Assembly: GCA_021775875.1 (NCBI GenBank)
Contig: JAJFHA010000028.1
Location: 1-64,000, forward strand
Source: Hyphomicrobiales bacterium
GTDB taxonomy: Bacteria > Pseudomonadota > Alphaproteobacteria > Rhizobiales > NORP267
Direction of reading: 5' to 3'
Length of the DNA stretch: 64,000 nucleotides
The notes beneath the pieces are model-generated. The model was not told the DNA's origin. It saw only the letters and a program-made list of their open reading frames with translations, and made no database searches. The position numbers were made by a program, and so were the translations under genes. Of this stretch, positions 9,239 through 20,462 are shown piece by piece; the first letter of the stretch is position 1, and each line of letters starts with the position of its first letter.

Positions 9239-10767
9239 TGAATATCCGCGCCGCAGAAATTTCCTCGATCCTAAAGGGTCAGATCAAGAATTTTGGCAAG
9301 GAAGCCGCAATATCCGAAGTGGGCCAGGTGCTCTCGGTTGGCGACGGTATTGCCCGCGTTTACGGGCTGGACAATGTCCAGGCTGGTGAAATGGTCGAAT
9401 TTCCCGGTGGTATCCGGGGGATGGCGCTGAACCTTGAAACCGACAATGTCGGGGTCGTGATCTTCGGTTCCGATCAGCACATTCGCGAAGGTGATACGGT
9501 CAAGCGGACCGGTGCCATTGTGGAAGTGCCGGTTGGCAAAGAGCTTCTTGGTCGGGTGGTTGATGGTCTTGGCAATCCGATCGACGGCAAGGGTCCGATC
9601 AAAGCCAAGAAGAAAGCCCGTGTGGATGTGAAAGCGCCGGGCATTATCCCGCGTAAATCCGTGCATGAACCGATGTCGACAGGTCTGAAAGCTATCGATG
9701 CGCTAATCCCGGTTGGCCGTGGCCAGCGCGAATTGGTGATCGGTGACCGACAGACCGGCAAGACCGCGATTATTCTGGATACGTTCCTCAACCAGAAAAC
9801 GATCAACGCATCCGATAATGAAGACGAAAAGCTGTATTGCATCTATGTGGCGATCGGGCAGAAGCGCTCAACCGTTGCGCAGTTTGTGAAAGTGCTGGAA
9901 GAGCAGGGCGCCATGGAATATTCCATCGTTGTTGCGGCCACCGCTTCCGAGCCTGCGCCGATGCAGTACCTGGCTCCATTTACCGGTTGTGCCATGGGCG
10001 AATATTTCCGCGATAACGGCATGCATGCGGTGATTGCGTATGACGATTTGTCGAAACAGGCTGTTGCATATCGCCAGATGTCCCTGTTGCTGCGTCGTCC
10101 GCCCGGACGTGAAGCTTATCCGGGTGATGTGTTCTATCTCCATTCACGCCTTCTGGAACGCTCCGCCAAAATGAACGAGGATAACGGCGGCGGATCGCTG
10201 ACTGCCCTGCCAGTGATCGAAACACAGGCCAATGATGTGTCGGCCTATATTCCGACAAACGTGATTTCGATTACGGACGGACAGATTTTCCTTGAAACCG
10301 ACTTGTTCTATCAGGGTATTCGCCCGGCATTGAATGTGGGCCTTTCGGTGTCCCGCGTTGGTTCGGCCGCACAGGTGAAAGCCATGAAACAGGTTGCCGG
10401 TAGTATCAAGGGCGAATTAGCCCAGTACCGCGAAATGGCAGCCTTTGCCCAGTTCGGTTCTGATCTTGATGCCTCAACCCAGCGCCTGCTTAATCGTGGT
10501 GCGCGGTTGACCGAGCTGCTCAAGCAGCCGCAATTCTCACCGCTCCAGACTGAAGAACAGGTGGTAGTGATTTTTGCTGGTGTGAACGGCTATCTGGACG
10601 GATTGGAAGTATCCGATGTTGGCCGGTTTGAAGCTGAATTATTGCGCAGCATGCGCGACAAGCACAACGATGTTCTGAAAACGATCCGCAGCGAGAAGGC
10701 GGTCTCGGACAAAACGTCAGACAAGCTCAAGAAAATCCTTGATGGTTTCGCCAAAGCGTTTGCCTAA
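9238..10767 (+). CDS. atpA: ATP synthase F1 subunit alpha
   Basis: Alpha subunit of the F1 catalytic hexamer, carrying the non-catalytic nucleotide sites. [19 protein letters not shown] at the N-terminus is typical of alphaproteobacteria. Walker [11 protein letters not shown] is near residue 167, and the family segment [17 protein letters not shown] is present as [17 protein letters not shown]. Start 9238 (ATG) is used instead of the TTG three bases upstream, as it overlaps the atpH stop. 509 residues, normal length. Confidence 0.97.
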   Translation: MNIRAAEISSILKGQIKNFGKEAAISEVGQVLSVGDGIARVYGLDNVQAGEMVEFPGGIRGMALNLETDNVGVVIFGSDQHIREGDTVKRTGAIVEVPVGKELLGRVVDGLGNPIDGKGPIKAKKKARVDVKAPGIIPRKSVHEPMSTGLKAIDALIPVGRGQRELVIGDRQTGKTAIILDTFLNQKTINASDNEDEKLYCIYVAIGQKRSTVAQFVKVLEEQGAMEYSIVVAATASEPAPMQYLAPFTGCAMGEYFRDNGMHAVIAYDDLSKQAVAYRQMSLLLRRPPGREAYPGDVFYLHSRLLERSAKMNEDNGGGSLTALPVIETQANDVSAYIPTNVISITDGQIFLETDLFYQGIRPALNVGLSVSRVGSAAQVKAMKQVAGSIKGELAQYREMAAFAQFGSDLDASTQRLLNRGARLTELLKQPQFSPLQTEEQVVVIFAGVNGYLDGLEVSDVGRFEAELLRSMRDKHNDVLKTIRSEKAVSDKTSDKLKKILDGFAKAFA

Positions 10768-10800
10768 AACCAGAATTAATAGAGACGGGAAACCGGCCGG

Positions 10801-11688
10801 ATGCCGAGCCTTAAAGACCTGAGAAACCGGATCGCCTCTGTAAAGGCGACGCAGAAAATCACCAAGGCCATGCAAATGGTTGCGGCGGCGAAATTGCGTC
10901 GTGCTCAATTGGCGGCTGAGGAAGCGCGTCCCTATGCCGAGCGTATGGATGTGGTGATGGCCAATCTGGCAACCGCCCTTGCCGGACAAGACGGCGCGCC
11001 GCCTTTGATGGTTGGCACCGGCAAGGATGATGTCCATCTGCTTGTTGCGTGCACCTCCGAGCGCGGTCTGTGTGGCGGATTCAATACATCCATTGTCCGG
11101 ATGGTCCGGGCCAAGGCACGCGCCTTGCTGGCTGATGGCAAACAGGTGAAAATCCTGTGTGTCGGGAAGAAAGGTTTTGACCAGCTCAATCGTGAATTTG
11201 CTTCTCTGATCATCGATCAGGTTGACCTGCGCGAAGTGAAGCGGATCGGCTTTTCTAACGCGCAGGGGATTGGTGCCAGGGTTCTGGAATTGTTTGACGA
11301 AAGCGAATTTGATGTTTGTACGTTGTTTTTCGCGCGCTTCCAAACCGTGATGACCCAGGTGCCTACAGCCCTGCAACTTATCCCCGCAGCACCTTCTGGT
11401 GATGACGAGGAAAATGCGATGTCCGGGTCCAATGCGGCTTATGAATATGAGCCAGAAGAAAGCGAAATTCTGGTGGATCTTCTGCCGCGTAATGTGAGTG
11501 TCCAGATTTTCCGGGCTTTGCTGGAAAATGCGGCGTCCGAGCAAGGCGCGCGCATGTCTGCAATGGACAGCGCAACGCGCAATGCAGGTGAAATGATCGA
11601 TGCTTTGACGATGGAGTATAATCGCTCCCGCCAGGCCCAGATTACCAAAGAACTGATTGAAATTATTTCCGGCGCCGAGGCGCTTTAA
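10801..11688 (+). CDS. atpG: ATP synthase F1 subunit gamma
   Basis: Central-stalk subunit that rotates within the alpha3-beta3 ring. The N-terminus [36 protein letters not shown] and the C-terminal helix [44 protein letters not shown] are both highly conserved in the family. 295 residues is a normal alphaproteobacterial length. It lies 33 bp after atpA and 18 bp before atpD. A 275-codon antisense ORF in the track covers this gene but is only its shadow. Confidence 0.97.
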   Translation: MPSLKDLRNRIASVKATQKITKAMQMVAAAKLRRAQLAAEEARPYAERMDVVMANLATALAGQDGAPPLMVGTGKDDVHLLVACTSERGLCGGFNTSIVRMVRAKARALLADGKQVKILCVGKKGFDQLNREFASLIIDQVDLREVKRIGFSNAQGIGARVLELFDESEFDVCTLFFARFQTVMTQVPTALQLIPAAPSGDDEENAMSGSNAAYEYEPEESEILVDLLPRNVSVQIFRALLENAASEQGARMSAMDSATRNAGEMIDALTMEYNRSRQAQITKELIEIISGAEAL

Positions 11689-13161
<1,473 letters not shown>

Positions 13162-13185
13162 CGGCGCTTCATCGGAGGATAAAAC

Positions 13186-13584
13186 ATGGCCGAACCGTTT
13201 CAGTTTGAACTGGTCAGTCCCGAAAAACTTCTGATGTCAGAAGATGTGGAAATGGTCGTGGTGCCGGGGTCGGAAGGTGATTTCGCCATCCTCAAGGGCC
13301 ATGCACCGGTTATGTCGACCCTGAAGCCGGGGGTTGTTGAAATTCAGATCAACGATAAAGAACAGCAGCGCATTTTTGTGCGCGGCGGTTTTGCCGAAGC
13401 CGGGCCGGACAGTCTGACAATTCTGGCGGAAAAAGCGATACCGATGGAGGATCTGGACGCGGATATTCTGGCTCAGGAAATTCAGAACGCTGAAGAAGAC
13501 GTCAATGACGCCAAGTCGGACGAAGTGCGTGCCAAGGCCCAGGAACAACTGGACCAGTTGGAGCAATTGCAAGCCTCTTTGTAG
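13186..13584 (+). CDS. atpC: ATP synthase F1 subunit epsilon
   Basis: Epsilon subunit, part of the rotor and an inhibitor of ATP hydrolysis. The N-terminal beta-sandwich contains FELVSPEKLLMSEDVEMVVVPGSEGDFAILKGHAPVMSTLKPG, the hallmark of the family. The C-terminal helical part is short and acidic (AEEDVNDAKSDEVRAKAQEQLDQLEQLQ). 132 residues is normal. It is the last gene of the F1 operon; no Fo genes (atpB, E, F) are nearby, as expected for the split F1/Fo operons of alphaproteobacteria. Confidence 0.95.
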   Translation: MAEPFQFELVSPEKLLMSEDVEMVVVPGSEGDFAILKGHAPVMSTLKPGVVEIQINDKEQQRIFVRGGFAEAGPDSLTILAEKAIPMEDLDADILAQEIQNAEEDVNDAKSDEVRAKAQEQLDQLEQLQASL

Positions 13585-13651
13585 CTTATTTGCGCAGGCA
13601 TAGGTCGGCCTGAATTTCAGCAATCGACAATTCCATCCCCCCTCACCCTGT

Positions 13652-13766
13652 CCCTCTCCCCGCCGGGGCGAGGGGACGATAATTGTTGGGTTTCAGAAAC
13701 CTTTCACCCCTCCCATGGGGAGAGTTCGGCCATAGGCCGGGTGAGGGGTTGGGATATCAGCGAGAA
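13652..13766 (+). repeat. Palindromic intergenic repeat, copy 1
   Basis: 115-bp unit running from CCCTCTCCCCGCCGGGGCG to GGGATATCAGCGAGAA. It contains CCCTCCCATGGGGAGAG and CGGCCATAGGCCG, both self-complementary, and ends in GGGTGAGGGGTTGGG. A near-identical copy lies 155 bp downstream. It is placed between the end of atpC and the convergent rppH stop and resembles the REP/BIME-like elements common in alphaproteobacterial intergenic DNA. Confidence 0.85.
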
Positions 13767-13806
13767 AATGACGGGGAAGGCTAAATTGCAATTGCCATAT
13801 TCCATA

Positions 13807-13923
13807 CCCTCTCCCCGCCGGTGCGAGGGGATGATAGCTGTTGGGTTTTTCAGAAACCTTTCACCTCTCCCATGGGGAGAGGTCGGCCATAGGCCGGGTG
13901 AGGGGTTGGGATATCAGCGAGAA
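13807..13923 (+). repeat. Palindromic intergenic repeat, copy 2
   Basis: Second copy, 117 bp, of the repeat starting at 13652. Its central stem is better preserved (CCTCTCCC-ATG-GGGAGAGG). The 40-bp spacer between copies is unrelated. The two copies fill most of the 344-bp gap between atpC and rppH, and I see no gene in that gap; the ORF at 13741-13932 is made of repeat sequence. Confidence 0.85.
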
Positions 13924-13928
13924 GTGTT

Positions 13929-14435
13929 CTAGGAATCTGCCAGGTCGGCAAATTCTTCTACCACCTGACGGTAGACATCGCGCTTGAATGCGATGACGGT
14001 GTCTGCCAGATTTTCCATCGGCACCCATTCCCAACGATCGAATTCAGGCTTGTCGCCATCGCCGGGCTGGAGGATGTTGATTTCATCATCCGTGCCGTTG
14101 AAAATGACCGCGAACCATTTCTGGATCTGGCCTCGATACCGCGACCGCCATCCTGTTTTTGCAATGTCGGCGGGCAGTTCGTATTTAAACCAGCCTTGAG
14201 ATTCCTGCACAATTTCAACGTTGCGTATGCTGGTCTCTTCGAATAATTCCCGCAAAGCGGCCTCAACAGGTTCTTCGCCTTCGTCGATGCCACCCTGGGG
14301 CATTTGCCAAAGTTCGCCTTTATCGTATTTGCCGGAATTGTCGTGGCGGCGGCCCATCCATACCTGGCCGTTCCGGTTCAGAACCATAATGCCAACACAG
14401 GGGCGAAAGTCTGGTTCAAGCGCTGGGTCGCTCAT
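13929..14435 (-). CDS. rppH: RNA pyrophosphohydrolase (Nudix)
   Basis: Nudix hydrolase that removes pyrophosphate from the 5' end of triphosphorylated RNAs and so starts mRNA decay. The Nudix box GGIDEGEEPVEAALRELFEETSI spans residues 48-70 with all conserved Gly, Glu and Arg residues. The preceding RPCVGIMVLNRNGQVWMGRR and LWQMPQGG are typical of RppH/NudH rather than other Nudix enzymes. 168 residues, the usual length. It lies 32 bp downstream of the YibQ-like deacetylase gene, a pairing conserved in alphaproteobacteria. Confidence 0.93.
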   Translation of the reverse strand: MSDPALEPDFRPCVGIMVLNRNGQVWMGRRHDNSGKYDKGELWQMPQGGIDEGEEPVEAALRELFEETSIRNVEIVQESQGWFKYELPADIAKTGWRSRYRGQIQKWFAVIFNGTDDEINILQPGDGDKPEFDRWEWVPMENLADTVIAFKRDVYRQVVEEFADLADS

Positions 14436-14467
14436 TGATGCTCAATTCCTGAAAAGAAAGACAATTG

Positions 14468-15703
14468 TTAGCTCTGGGCGGGTTGGACCAGAGATGCACT
14501 GACTGGGATAAGGATTATACCTTTGTCTTGCAATTGTTTTGACCATTCGCTCAAGCGAGCGATGGAAACCGGCAAAGCGCTGGCATGACCGATAACGAGA
14601 CCATGGCGCAGAGCCAGGTTTTCCAGCCGAATTAAAGCAGCGTCGATATGACTGCGATCGCTGATAGCATCGATAATTACATCAGCGCTGCCAGCTTGCA
14701 ACGCAACCTGAGATGCAATTTCACTGTGGCGGCTGCGTGGTGACGAATGGTCATCAAGATACAAGAGCCCCCGGTCAGAGATTTCCTGCAATATAGGCGA
14801 TAAAGCTTGATTACTGGCTGTGAAACGAGCACCCATGTAATTGGTCACGCCCACATAACCGGTAAACCTGGACAGCAGCCAATGGAGGCGCTGGAGATTC
14901 AAACCGCTATCTCCATCAACCCGCAGGGTGTGGGGGCCGGGATCATTGTCCGGATAGTCAAACGGTTCCATGGGAATTTGCATGAGCACTTCGTGACCGG
15001 CGCGGCGCGCCCGGCCGACCCAGTTTTGTAAATCAGTTCCATAGGGCGCAAACCCAAGTGACATTTCACCCGGCAGATTGTTTATGGCGTCCAGAGTTCC
15101 TGATGTGCTGATCCCGAGGCCGGATACCAGGATGGCGATTCTAGGTTGGTCAGGATTTTGCAGTTCCGGGCGTACCGCAGGCCGTGCATAGACATGAGAT
15201 GGGCGACGGCCGTCTTCTGCGACACGAGGCAAGGGGCCATCGGCACCAATTTCTATCAATGAAGGGTCGGATGCCGGGCCAAGGCGAATGGTGCCGCCGG
15301 ACCCTGGACGGTGAATAATTGTGACACCGTTATTTTTGATTTCCGACGTGTCGTTGCTTTCAGACCCAGATTGTACGTTGCTGACCAATTCAGTTTGACC
15401 GGGCCGCTCTTCTCCGGGTGCGATTGAATGTCGCATGTTCAAGGGTGCCGTGCCCTGACTTGCTGTGCTGGCAGCAGGGTCGGAAAGGGTGATAATAGCG
15501 TAAGGCTGACCGCCAAGCGAGTCTGCTATCAATATGATCCATGCCAGAAAACCCAGTCCACCCGCGATCAGGGTATAGGCTGCATAGTTCACGATTGACC
15601 CGCCTTTTGAGGAGAATATTCGGGCGGCGCGGTTGCCGGGGGTTGCCAGGGGTGTGTTCAGATCATCAGACATAGCCGCACAATGCCCTGTTAGCGTTGA
15701 CAT
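14468..15703 (-). CDS. Divergent polysaccharide deacetylase family protein (YibQ-like, DUF610)
   Basis: A membrane-anchored protein with a single N-terminal hydrophobic segment (YTLIAGGLGFLAWIILIA), a low-complexity periplasmic linker, then a polysaccharide-deacetylase-2 domain from about residue 185 (RIAILVSGLGISTSGTLDAINNLPGEMSLGFAPYG...VLMQIPMEP). The family is linked genetically to envelope genes but its substrate is unknown. Two starts are possible: 15703 (411 aa) or 15673 (MSDDLNTPLATPG, 401 aa). Neither has a strong SD. It is flanked by ctpA and envC (past the desaturase) and rppH in the conserved order. Confidence 0.85.
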   Translation of the reverse strand: MSTLTGHCAAMSDDLNTPLATPGNRAARIFSSKGGSIVNYAAYTLIAGGLGFLAWIILIADSLGGQPYAIITLSDPAASTASQGTAPLNMRHSIAPGEERPGQTELVSNVQSGSESNDTSEIKNNGVTIIHRPGSGGTIRLGPASDPSLIEIGADGPLPRVAEDGRRPSHVYARPAVRPELQNPDQPRIAILVSGLGISTSGTLDAINNLPGEMSLGFAPYGTDLQNWVGRARRAGHEVLMQIPMEPFDYPDNDPGPHTLRVDGDSGLNLQRLHWLLSRFTGYVGVTNYMGARFTASNQALSPILQEISDRGLLYLDDHSSPRSRHSEIASQVALQAGSADVIIDAISDRSHIDAALIRLENLALRHGLVIGHASALPVSIARLSEWSKQLQDKGIILIPVSASLVQPAQS

Positions 15704-15856
15704 CTGGTAAACTAGGACTCATCTGTCCCATTTCATGTAAAATGATATACATGGTCAAAAGTACCTAATTGGATAAGCCAATTGATCAGCTAGCCAAATT
15801 GCCTTATTTAGCAGGCTGTAATTTCATATTTCTCTGTAGAAAGAGGTTTGTATCGG

Positions 15857-16897
15857 ATGGGCGATATACAGCGAGATGCGCTGGCAGCAAATGGCACCGC
15901 GCCGACGGGTGATTTTTTGAAACTATTGGCCCGATACCGGAATCCTAATCACGGTCGCAGTATATTTGAGCTGTTTGTGACAGGTGTTCCCTTCATTGTA
16001 CTTTGGGCAGCGGCCTGGTGGGTATCGTCCATCAGTTACTGGCTGACGATTGCCGTCTCTATTCTGGCAGCTGTGTTTCTGGTGCGACTATTCATGATCC
16101 AGCATGATTGTGGGCATGGGGCATTTTTCCGGGTACGTAGCGCCAATGACTGGGTTGGACGGGTTCTCGGGGTTCTGACCTTTACGCCATATGAGGTGTG
16201 GCGGCGCGGCCATGCGGCCCACCATGCCACTTCGGGAAATCTTGATAAACGCGGAGTTGGCGATGTGGATACATTGACTGTAAATGAATATCAGGCTTTG
16301 CCATGGTTTCGCCGACTGATTTATCGCCTTTATCGCCACCCGTTTATTTTGTTTGGGATTGGGCCAGCATACTATTTCATTCTCAGAAACCGGTTTCCGA
16401 TCGGTATTTCACGAGGCGACCGGGCTTTCTGGGTCAGTGCCATGGGGACAAATCTTGGGATCATTCTGGTGTCAGGGGTGCTTATCTATTTCCTCGGGCT
16501 CGAAGCGTTCCTGCTGGTGCAATTGCCGATCATCCTGATGGCATCGTCAATTGGTGTCTGGCTGTTTTATGTCCAGCACCAGTTTGAAGATACCTATTGG
16601 GCGGAAAGCAAAGACTGGAAATTGCAGGACGCGGCGCTTTACGGAAGCTCGCATTATGACCTGCCAGGAATTCTACGCTGGTTGACCGCAAATATAGGCG
16701 TGCATCATGTGCACCACCTTGCGAGCCGGATTCCATATTACCGTCTTCATCAGGTTTTGCTTGATTACCCCGATCTGGCCAATATCCGGCGGATGACCAT
16801 TTGGGAGAGTTTCGCCTGCGTCAAATTCAGGCTTTGGGACGAAGGCCAGCGTAAAATGGTTACCTTTTCCGAAGCCCGCACATTGCAGGCAATCTAG
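15857..16897 (+). CDS. Membrane fatty-acid desaturase family protein
   Basis: Integral-membrane di-iron desaturase-like protein of 346 residues. The three histidine boxes are clear: HDCGHGAF (HxxxH), RGHAAHHATSGN (HxxHH) and GVHHVHHLASRIPYYRL (HxxHH). Several hydrophobic segments lie between them. The ATG at 15857 is preferred over the TTG at 15848 because AAGAGG (15841-15846) lies 10 bp ahead of it. It may desaturate acyl lipids or act on another lipid. It is on the plus strand inside a minus-strand envelope gene cluster, which suggests insertion into that cluster. Confidence 0.88.
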   Translation: MGDIQRDALAANGTAPTGDFLKLLARYRNPNHGRSIFELFVTGVPFIVLWAAAWWVSSISYWLTIAVSILAAVFLVRLFMIQHDCGHGAFFRVRSANDWVGRVLGVLTFTPYEVWRRGHAAHHATSGNLDKRGVGDVDTLTVNEYQALPWFRRLIYRLYRHPFILFGIGPAYYFILRNRFPIGISRGDRAFWVSAMGTNLGIILVSGVLIYFLGLEAFLLVQLPIILMASSIGVWLFYVQHQFEDTYWAESKDWKLQDAALYGSSHYDLPGILRWLTANIGVHHVHHLASRIPYYRLHQVLLDYPDLANIRRMTIWESFACVKFRLWDEGQRKMVTFSEARTLQAI

Positions 16898-16934
16898 TCG
16901 CCCCGATAACGATTAGTACGTCCTTTGTTGGGCG

Positions 16935-18326
16935 CTAGTTTTCTTCGCCAGCTTCATTTTCTTCAGATTTTGGCGGGAAATGTTCGCTGACAATATCTCC
17001 TGAGATCAATCCAATTGCATATTGCAATTGCTTGTCGTCTTCTTTTTCAGGGGGGATATAGGCGGACGAACCGGATTGGCGTTGTTCGGTTGTGTTGTCT
17101 TCGCCATCCTCATTCTCAGTCGCGTTTTCTTCTTCACCCTCACCCTCAACTTCAAGATGTCCACGCAGACTGGATTCGCCACGCGGTGGGGGGGCGCGAT
17201 TCAACAATTCTTCCGGCAATTCTTGTTCCACCAGAATATCAGGCTCGATACCAAGCGCCTGGATCGAAATTCCGGCAGGGGTGTAATATCGCGCCGTTGT
17301 CAAACGAATTGCGCCGTTGCTGCCAAGCGGGATGATTGTTTGAACCGACCCTTTGCCGAACGAGCGTGTGCCGACAATGGTTGCACGATGATGATCCTGC
17401 AGCGCGCCAGCGACAATTTCGGATGCTGACGCCGACCCACCGTTGATAAGCATGACAATCGGCTTGCCGCGGGTAATATCGCCTGCGCGCGCGTTGTAGC
17501 GCTGGGATTCATCCGAATTGCGGCCCCTGGTTGAAACAATCGCCCCGCGATCCAGCATGGCGTCTGAAACTTCGATGGCCTGGTCAAGCAAACCGCCCGG
17601 GTTATTGCGAAGATCAACAATAAAGCCGGTGATATTATCAGCGCCGATTTCAGCTTCGAGTTTCTCAACTTCGGCTTTCAGGGTATCGAAGGTCTGTTCG
17701 TTGAATGTGGTAATCCGGACATAACCGATTGTGCCATTTTCAACGGCGCTGCGAGCTGGTCGAATGTGGATAATATCGCGGACAACTTCCACATCAAATG
17801 GTGCGTCGGCACCTTCACGAATGATCGTCAGGATGATGGGGGAATTGACCGGACCGCGCATGCGGTCCACGGCTTCAGACAAGTTGAGACCCTGGATAGT
17901 TTCACCGTCCAGATGGGTGATCAGGTCGCCACTCAAAATACCAGCGCGGGCCGCGGGTGTATCGTCGATTGGTGAAATAACCTTGATGACTTCGTTTTCC
18001 ATGGTGACCTGGATGCCCAGACCGCCAAATTCTCCCCTGGTCTGGACCCGCATATCACTGAAGCTTTTCGGGTTCATATAACTGGAATGAGGATCAAGCG
18101 ACGTGAGCATTCCGGAAATGGCGGCATCGATCAGATCGGTATCGGTTGGTTCTTCAACATAATCGGCACGGATACGCTCGAATACCTCGCCAAACAAATT
18201 CAGCTGGCGATAGGTTTCAGGATTGGCACTTGCCGCTTCAGCTGGCAATAGCCGTGGCAATGAAGTTACCAGTCCGCCGCCAAATCCAACACCAAGAGCG
18301 ATGAGCGATATTGTTACTTTGCGCAT
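16935..18326 (-). CDS. ctpA: C-terminal processing serine protease, S41 family
   Basis: Periplasmic S41 protease with a signal-like N-terminus (TISLIALGVGFGGGLVTSLPRLL). A PDZ domain follows (GGLGIQVTMENEVIKVISPIDDTPAARAGILSGDLITHLDG). The catalytic Ser is in GGSASASEIVAGAL and the Lys in SFGKGSVQTIIPLG. The C-terminal tail is acidic and low in complexity (EVEGEGEEENATENEDGED). 463 residues, normal. Its ATG overlaps the envC stop by one base (TAATG), so the protease and the amidase activator are coupled, in line with a role in cell-wall turnover. Confidence 0.93.
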   Translation of the reverse strand: MRKVTISLIALGVGFGGGLVTSLPRLLPAEAASANPETYRQLNLFGEVFERIRADYVEEPTDTDLIDAAISGMLTSLDPHSSYMNPKSFSDMRVQTRGEFGGLGIQVTMENEVIKVISPIDDTPAARAGILSGDLITHLDGETIQGLNLSEAVDRMRGPVNSPIILTIIREGADAPFDVEVVRDIIHIRPARSAVENGTIGYVRITTFNEQTFDTLKAEVEKLEAEIGADNITGFIVDLRNNPGGLLDQAIEVSDAMLDRGAIVSTRGRNSDESQRYNARAGDITRGKPIVMLINGGSASASEIVAGALQDHHRATIVGTRSFGKGSVQTIIPLGSNGAIRLTTARYYTPAGISIQALGIEPDILVEQELPEELLNRAPPPRGESSLRGHLEVEGEGEEENATENEDGEDNTTEQRQSGSSAYIPPEKEDDKQLQYAIGLISGDIVSEHFPPKSEENEAGEEN

Positions 18327-19654
18327 TATCCGCGTACCCTTTGTTCGTCACTGACCCACCATGGGTCGGGATCTATCGATGTCCCGTTTCTTCGAAATTC
18401 GACATATAATACAGGTCTGTCTTCTGGCTCTGCAACCGCGAGTGACTGGGCCAGCGTTGACCCCTGTCCCATAACAGCTACAGGCTCGCCTGCAAGTACA
18501 AACTGGCCAAGAACCACATTGATCCGCTCCATGCCAGCAAGAAGAACATGATATCCGTTTCCGGCATTTATGATCAAGAGTTGGCCGTAAGAGCGGAACG
18601 GTCCGGCATAGACCACCCAACCGTCACTTGGGGCGGTAACCTGGGCCGATTTTCTTGTGGCAAGGGTCTGGCCCTGAAATTTGCCGCCAACGGTATCCGC
18701 TTCACCGAATCGGCGCAGCATGATGCCGGATACAGGGACCGGCAGCATGCCCCGGGCATCCTGAAATGTCATAGCGGGCCGGATGCGCCCTGGGTCGCTC
18801 ATTGCGAGGCGCATGTTGGCTGCCTGGTTCGCCACCGGTGCTGAAGAGTCAGCCGGTTGCTGGTCGACATGGCTGGCGATCTGCTGGTCCATTTGCTCAA
18901 TTAATTCGCGCAGCGTGCTTGTGCGTGCGGCCAGCGTTTCGGCCTGCGCCCGGATGCTTTCCAGTTCCTGCTCCGTATGGCTCAGGGTCTCACGTTTCGA
19001 ATCCAGCAATATTGAAATGCGCTGGCGTTCAGTATCCAGCAGGCCGGTTGTTTCTGCCAGATGGGTTTTTTCAACTTCGATTCTGCTCCGAAGTGCGATC
19101 AATTCACCAAGGTCGGTTGATAATTTTTGCGCTTGTTCGCGCAATTCCGGTACCAAAGCGCCCAGAAGAATGGCGGACCTTATGGCCTCCAATGCATTCC
19201 CCGGCCTGACCGCGATGGCGGGCGGTGGGGATGTGCCCAGCAATTGCAGGGCCGCTAGAAGTTCGACCAATTCGTAACGGCGCAATTTCAACGAATCGCG
19301 CATTTCGGTTTCGCGTGCTGTCAGACGGACAAGCCGATCCTCCGCTATTGAAATTTGCTCTTCTCCGGCCTGAATGCGGTCAGCGGTTTCGATCAGGCGG
19401 CGGTTGAGGTCGGCCCTGTCGTGGCGAAGGTCATTGACCTCGGACGTCAAATTATTCTGTTCTGCAGTCGCGACCTGAAGGGCTTGCGACAATTCAGAAA
19501 GCTGGGCGGTTTGCCGACCGACAACACTGTTGATGGCAACGTCGCCCGCGTATCCCGATGCAATTTGTGTAAAAGTCATCAGAAATGCCGCGCTCGCCAG
19601 AAACAAACCTGACCGCAGGGGACGTGAAACTGAATTGGTGCTTGTGTGGTACAC
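18326..19654 (-). CDS. envC: Murein hydrolase activator EnvC-like (degenerate LytM/M23 domain)
   Basis: Signal peptide (SGLFLASAAFLMTFTQIASGYAG), a long coiled coil at about residues 35-250 (LSELSQALQVATAEQNNLTSEVNDLRHDRADL), then a C-terminal M23-like domain (PVSGIMLRRFGEADTVGGKFQGQTLATRKSAQVTAPSDGWVVYAGPF). The zinc ligands expected in active LytM enzymes (HxxxD and HxH) are not visible, as in EnvC, which activates amidases rather than cutting peptidoglycan. 442 residues. First gene of the envC-ctpA pair; the 185 bp upstream show no recognisable promoter. Confidence 0.88.
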   Translation of the reverse strand: MYHTSTNSVSRPLRSGLFLASAAFLMTFTQIASGYAGDVAINSVVGRQTAQLSELSQALQVATAEQNNLTSEVNDLRHDRADLNRRLIETADRIQAGEEQISIAEDRLVRLTARETEMRDSLKLRRYELVELLAALQLLGTSPPPAIAVRPGNALEAIRSAILLGALVPELREQAQKLSTDLGELIALRSRIEVEKTHLAETTGLLDTERQRISILLDSKRETLSHTEQELESIRAQAETLAARTSTLRELIEQMDQQIASHVDQQPADSSAPVANQAANMRLAMSDPGRIRPAMTFQDARGMLPVPVSGIMLRRFGEADTVGGKFQGQTLATRKSAQVTAPSDGWVVYAGPFRSYGQLLIINAGNGYHVLLAGMERINVVLGQFVLAGEPVAVMGQGSTLAQSLAVAEPEDRPVLYVEFRRNGTSIDPDPWWVSDEQRVRG

Positions 19655-19839
19655 ATCTCACCCGGACTGAATGGATCGACCTGCAATTGCTATCCCAACA
19701 GCGTTAACACAATGTCAAACATAAATTCCCGGTCAGGCTGTCGCCTAGCGGAATGGGTATGATTTAGGGGGTGAATCCGGCAGAAATACGCCCGGACTCT
19801 CATAATAAAATCACTTTTGCGTGTGTTACTAAAAGCCCT

Positions 19840-20448
19840 CTATTCGAAAGGGATTGTTTCTTTCACGGATTCTCTCTGGGATATTTGAATCCACCACTCT
19901 GCCAGAGTTGGATAGTTTTCTTGCCAATCAATTTCTGGCAAGCGAAACGACAAGGCACCGAGGGCGCAAACCAACGTGATATGTGGGAGATGGAAAGAGA
20001 CGCCGTTTTTGACCCAAGATGCGGCCATTTGATCGAACGCCTTAAGGCAGCGCGTGACACGCTCCTCTTCCAAGGCAATTGCTTTCGGATTGCGCAGATG
20101 TTCCGGCGTTCTAAGCGCCCGAACCCAGATCACAACACCCTCCAGCAAACCACAAGCAAGGCCTTCCAGTGCCAGAAGATCAAGCCCCTCGTTGCCTGAT
20201 GGCAGCATTTGAACTTCGTCATAATTGGCATCGAGAAAGGCACAGATGTAATTTGCTTCACTTAAAACAATGCCGCTATCGGTCCTCAGCACCGGAACTT
20301 TGCCGGGCGGGCTTACCGACAGAAGATCGCTGTCTGGGTCGCGGACCGTGGTTAAAACCAGGCGGACTTGATTTTCAATCCCGGACTCCAGGAGCAATAT
20401 GCGGACCTTGCGGGCAAACGGAGACGTAGTTGTATAGAAAAGCTCCAT
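19840..20448 (-). CDS. Glutathione S-transferase family protein
   Basis: Soluble GST-fold protein of 202 residues. The N-terminal thioredoxin-like domain starts MELFYTTTSPFARKVRILLLESG, has the cis-Pro segment GKVPVL and the glutathione-contacting LSEANYICAFLD. The C-terminal domain is all-helical with PEIDWQENYPTLAEWW. The Ser in TTSPFARKV suggests a Ser-type catalytic residue. No substrate can be assigned. It lies 14 bp downstream of the YdhR-like gene on the same strand, forming a small accessory cluster between envC and rlmH. Confidence 0.85.
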   Translation of the reverse strand: MELFYTTTSPFARKVRILLLESGIENQVRLVLTTVRDPDSDLLSVSPPGKVPVLRTDSGIVLSEANYICAFLDANYDEVQMLPSGNEGLDLLALEGLACGLLEGVVIWVRALRTPEHLRNPKAIALEEERVTRCLKAFDQMAASWVKNGVSFHLPHITLVCALGALSFRLPEIDWQENYPTLAEWWIQISQRESVKETIPFE

Positions 20449-20462
20449 GGGACCTTCAGCCG

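Noticed and set aside
10717-11544. 275-codon ORF antisense to atpG
   Set aside because: Entirely opposite a highly conserved gene, with no family motif; a codon-bias shadow.
13741-13932. 63-codon plus-strand ORF between atpC and rppH
   Set aside because: It lies in the palindromic repeats, and its translation has no protein-like features.
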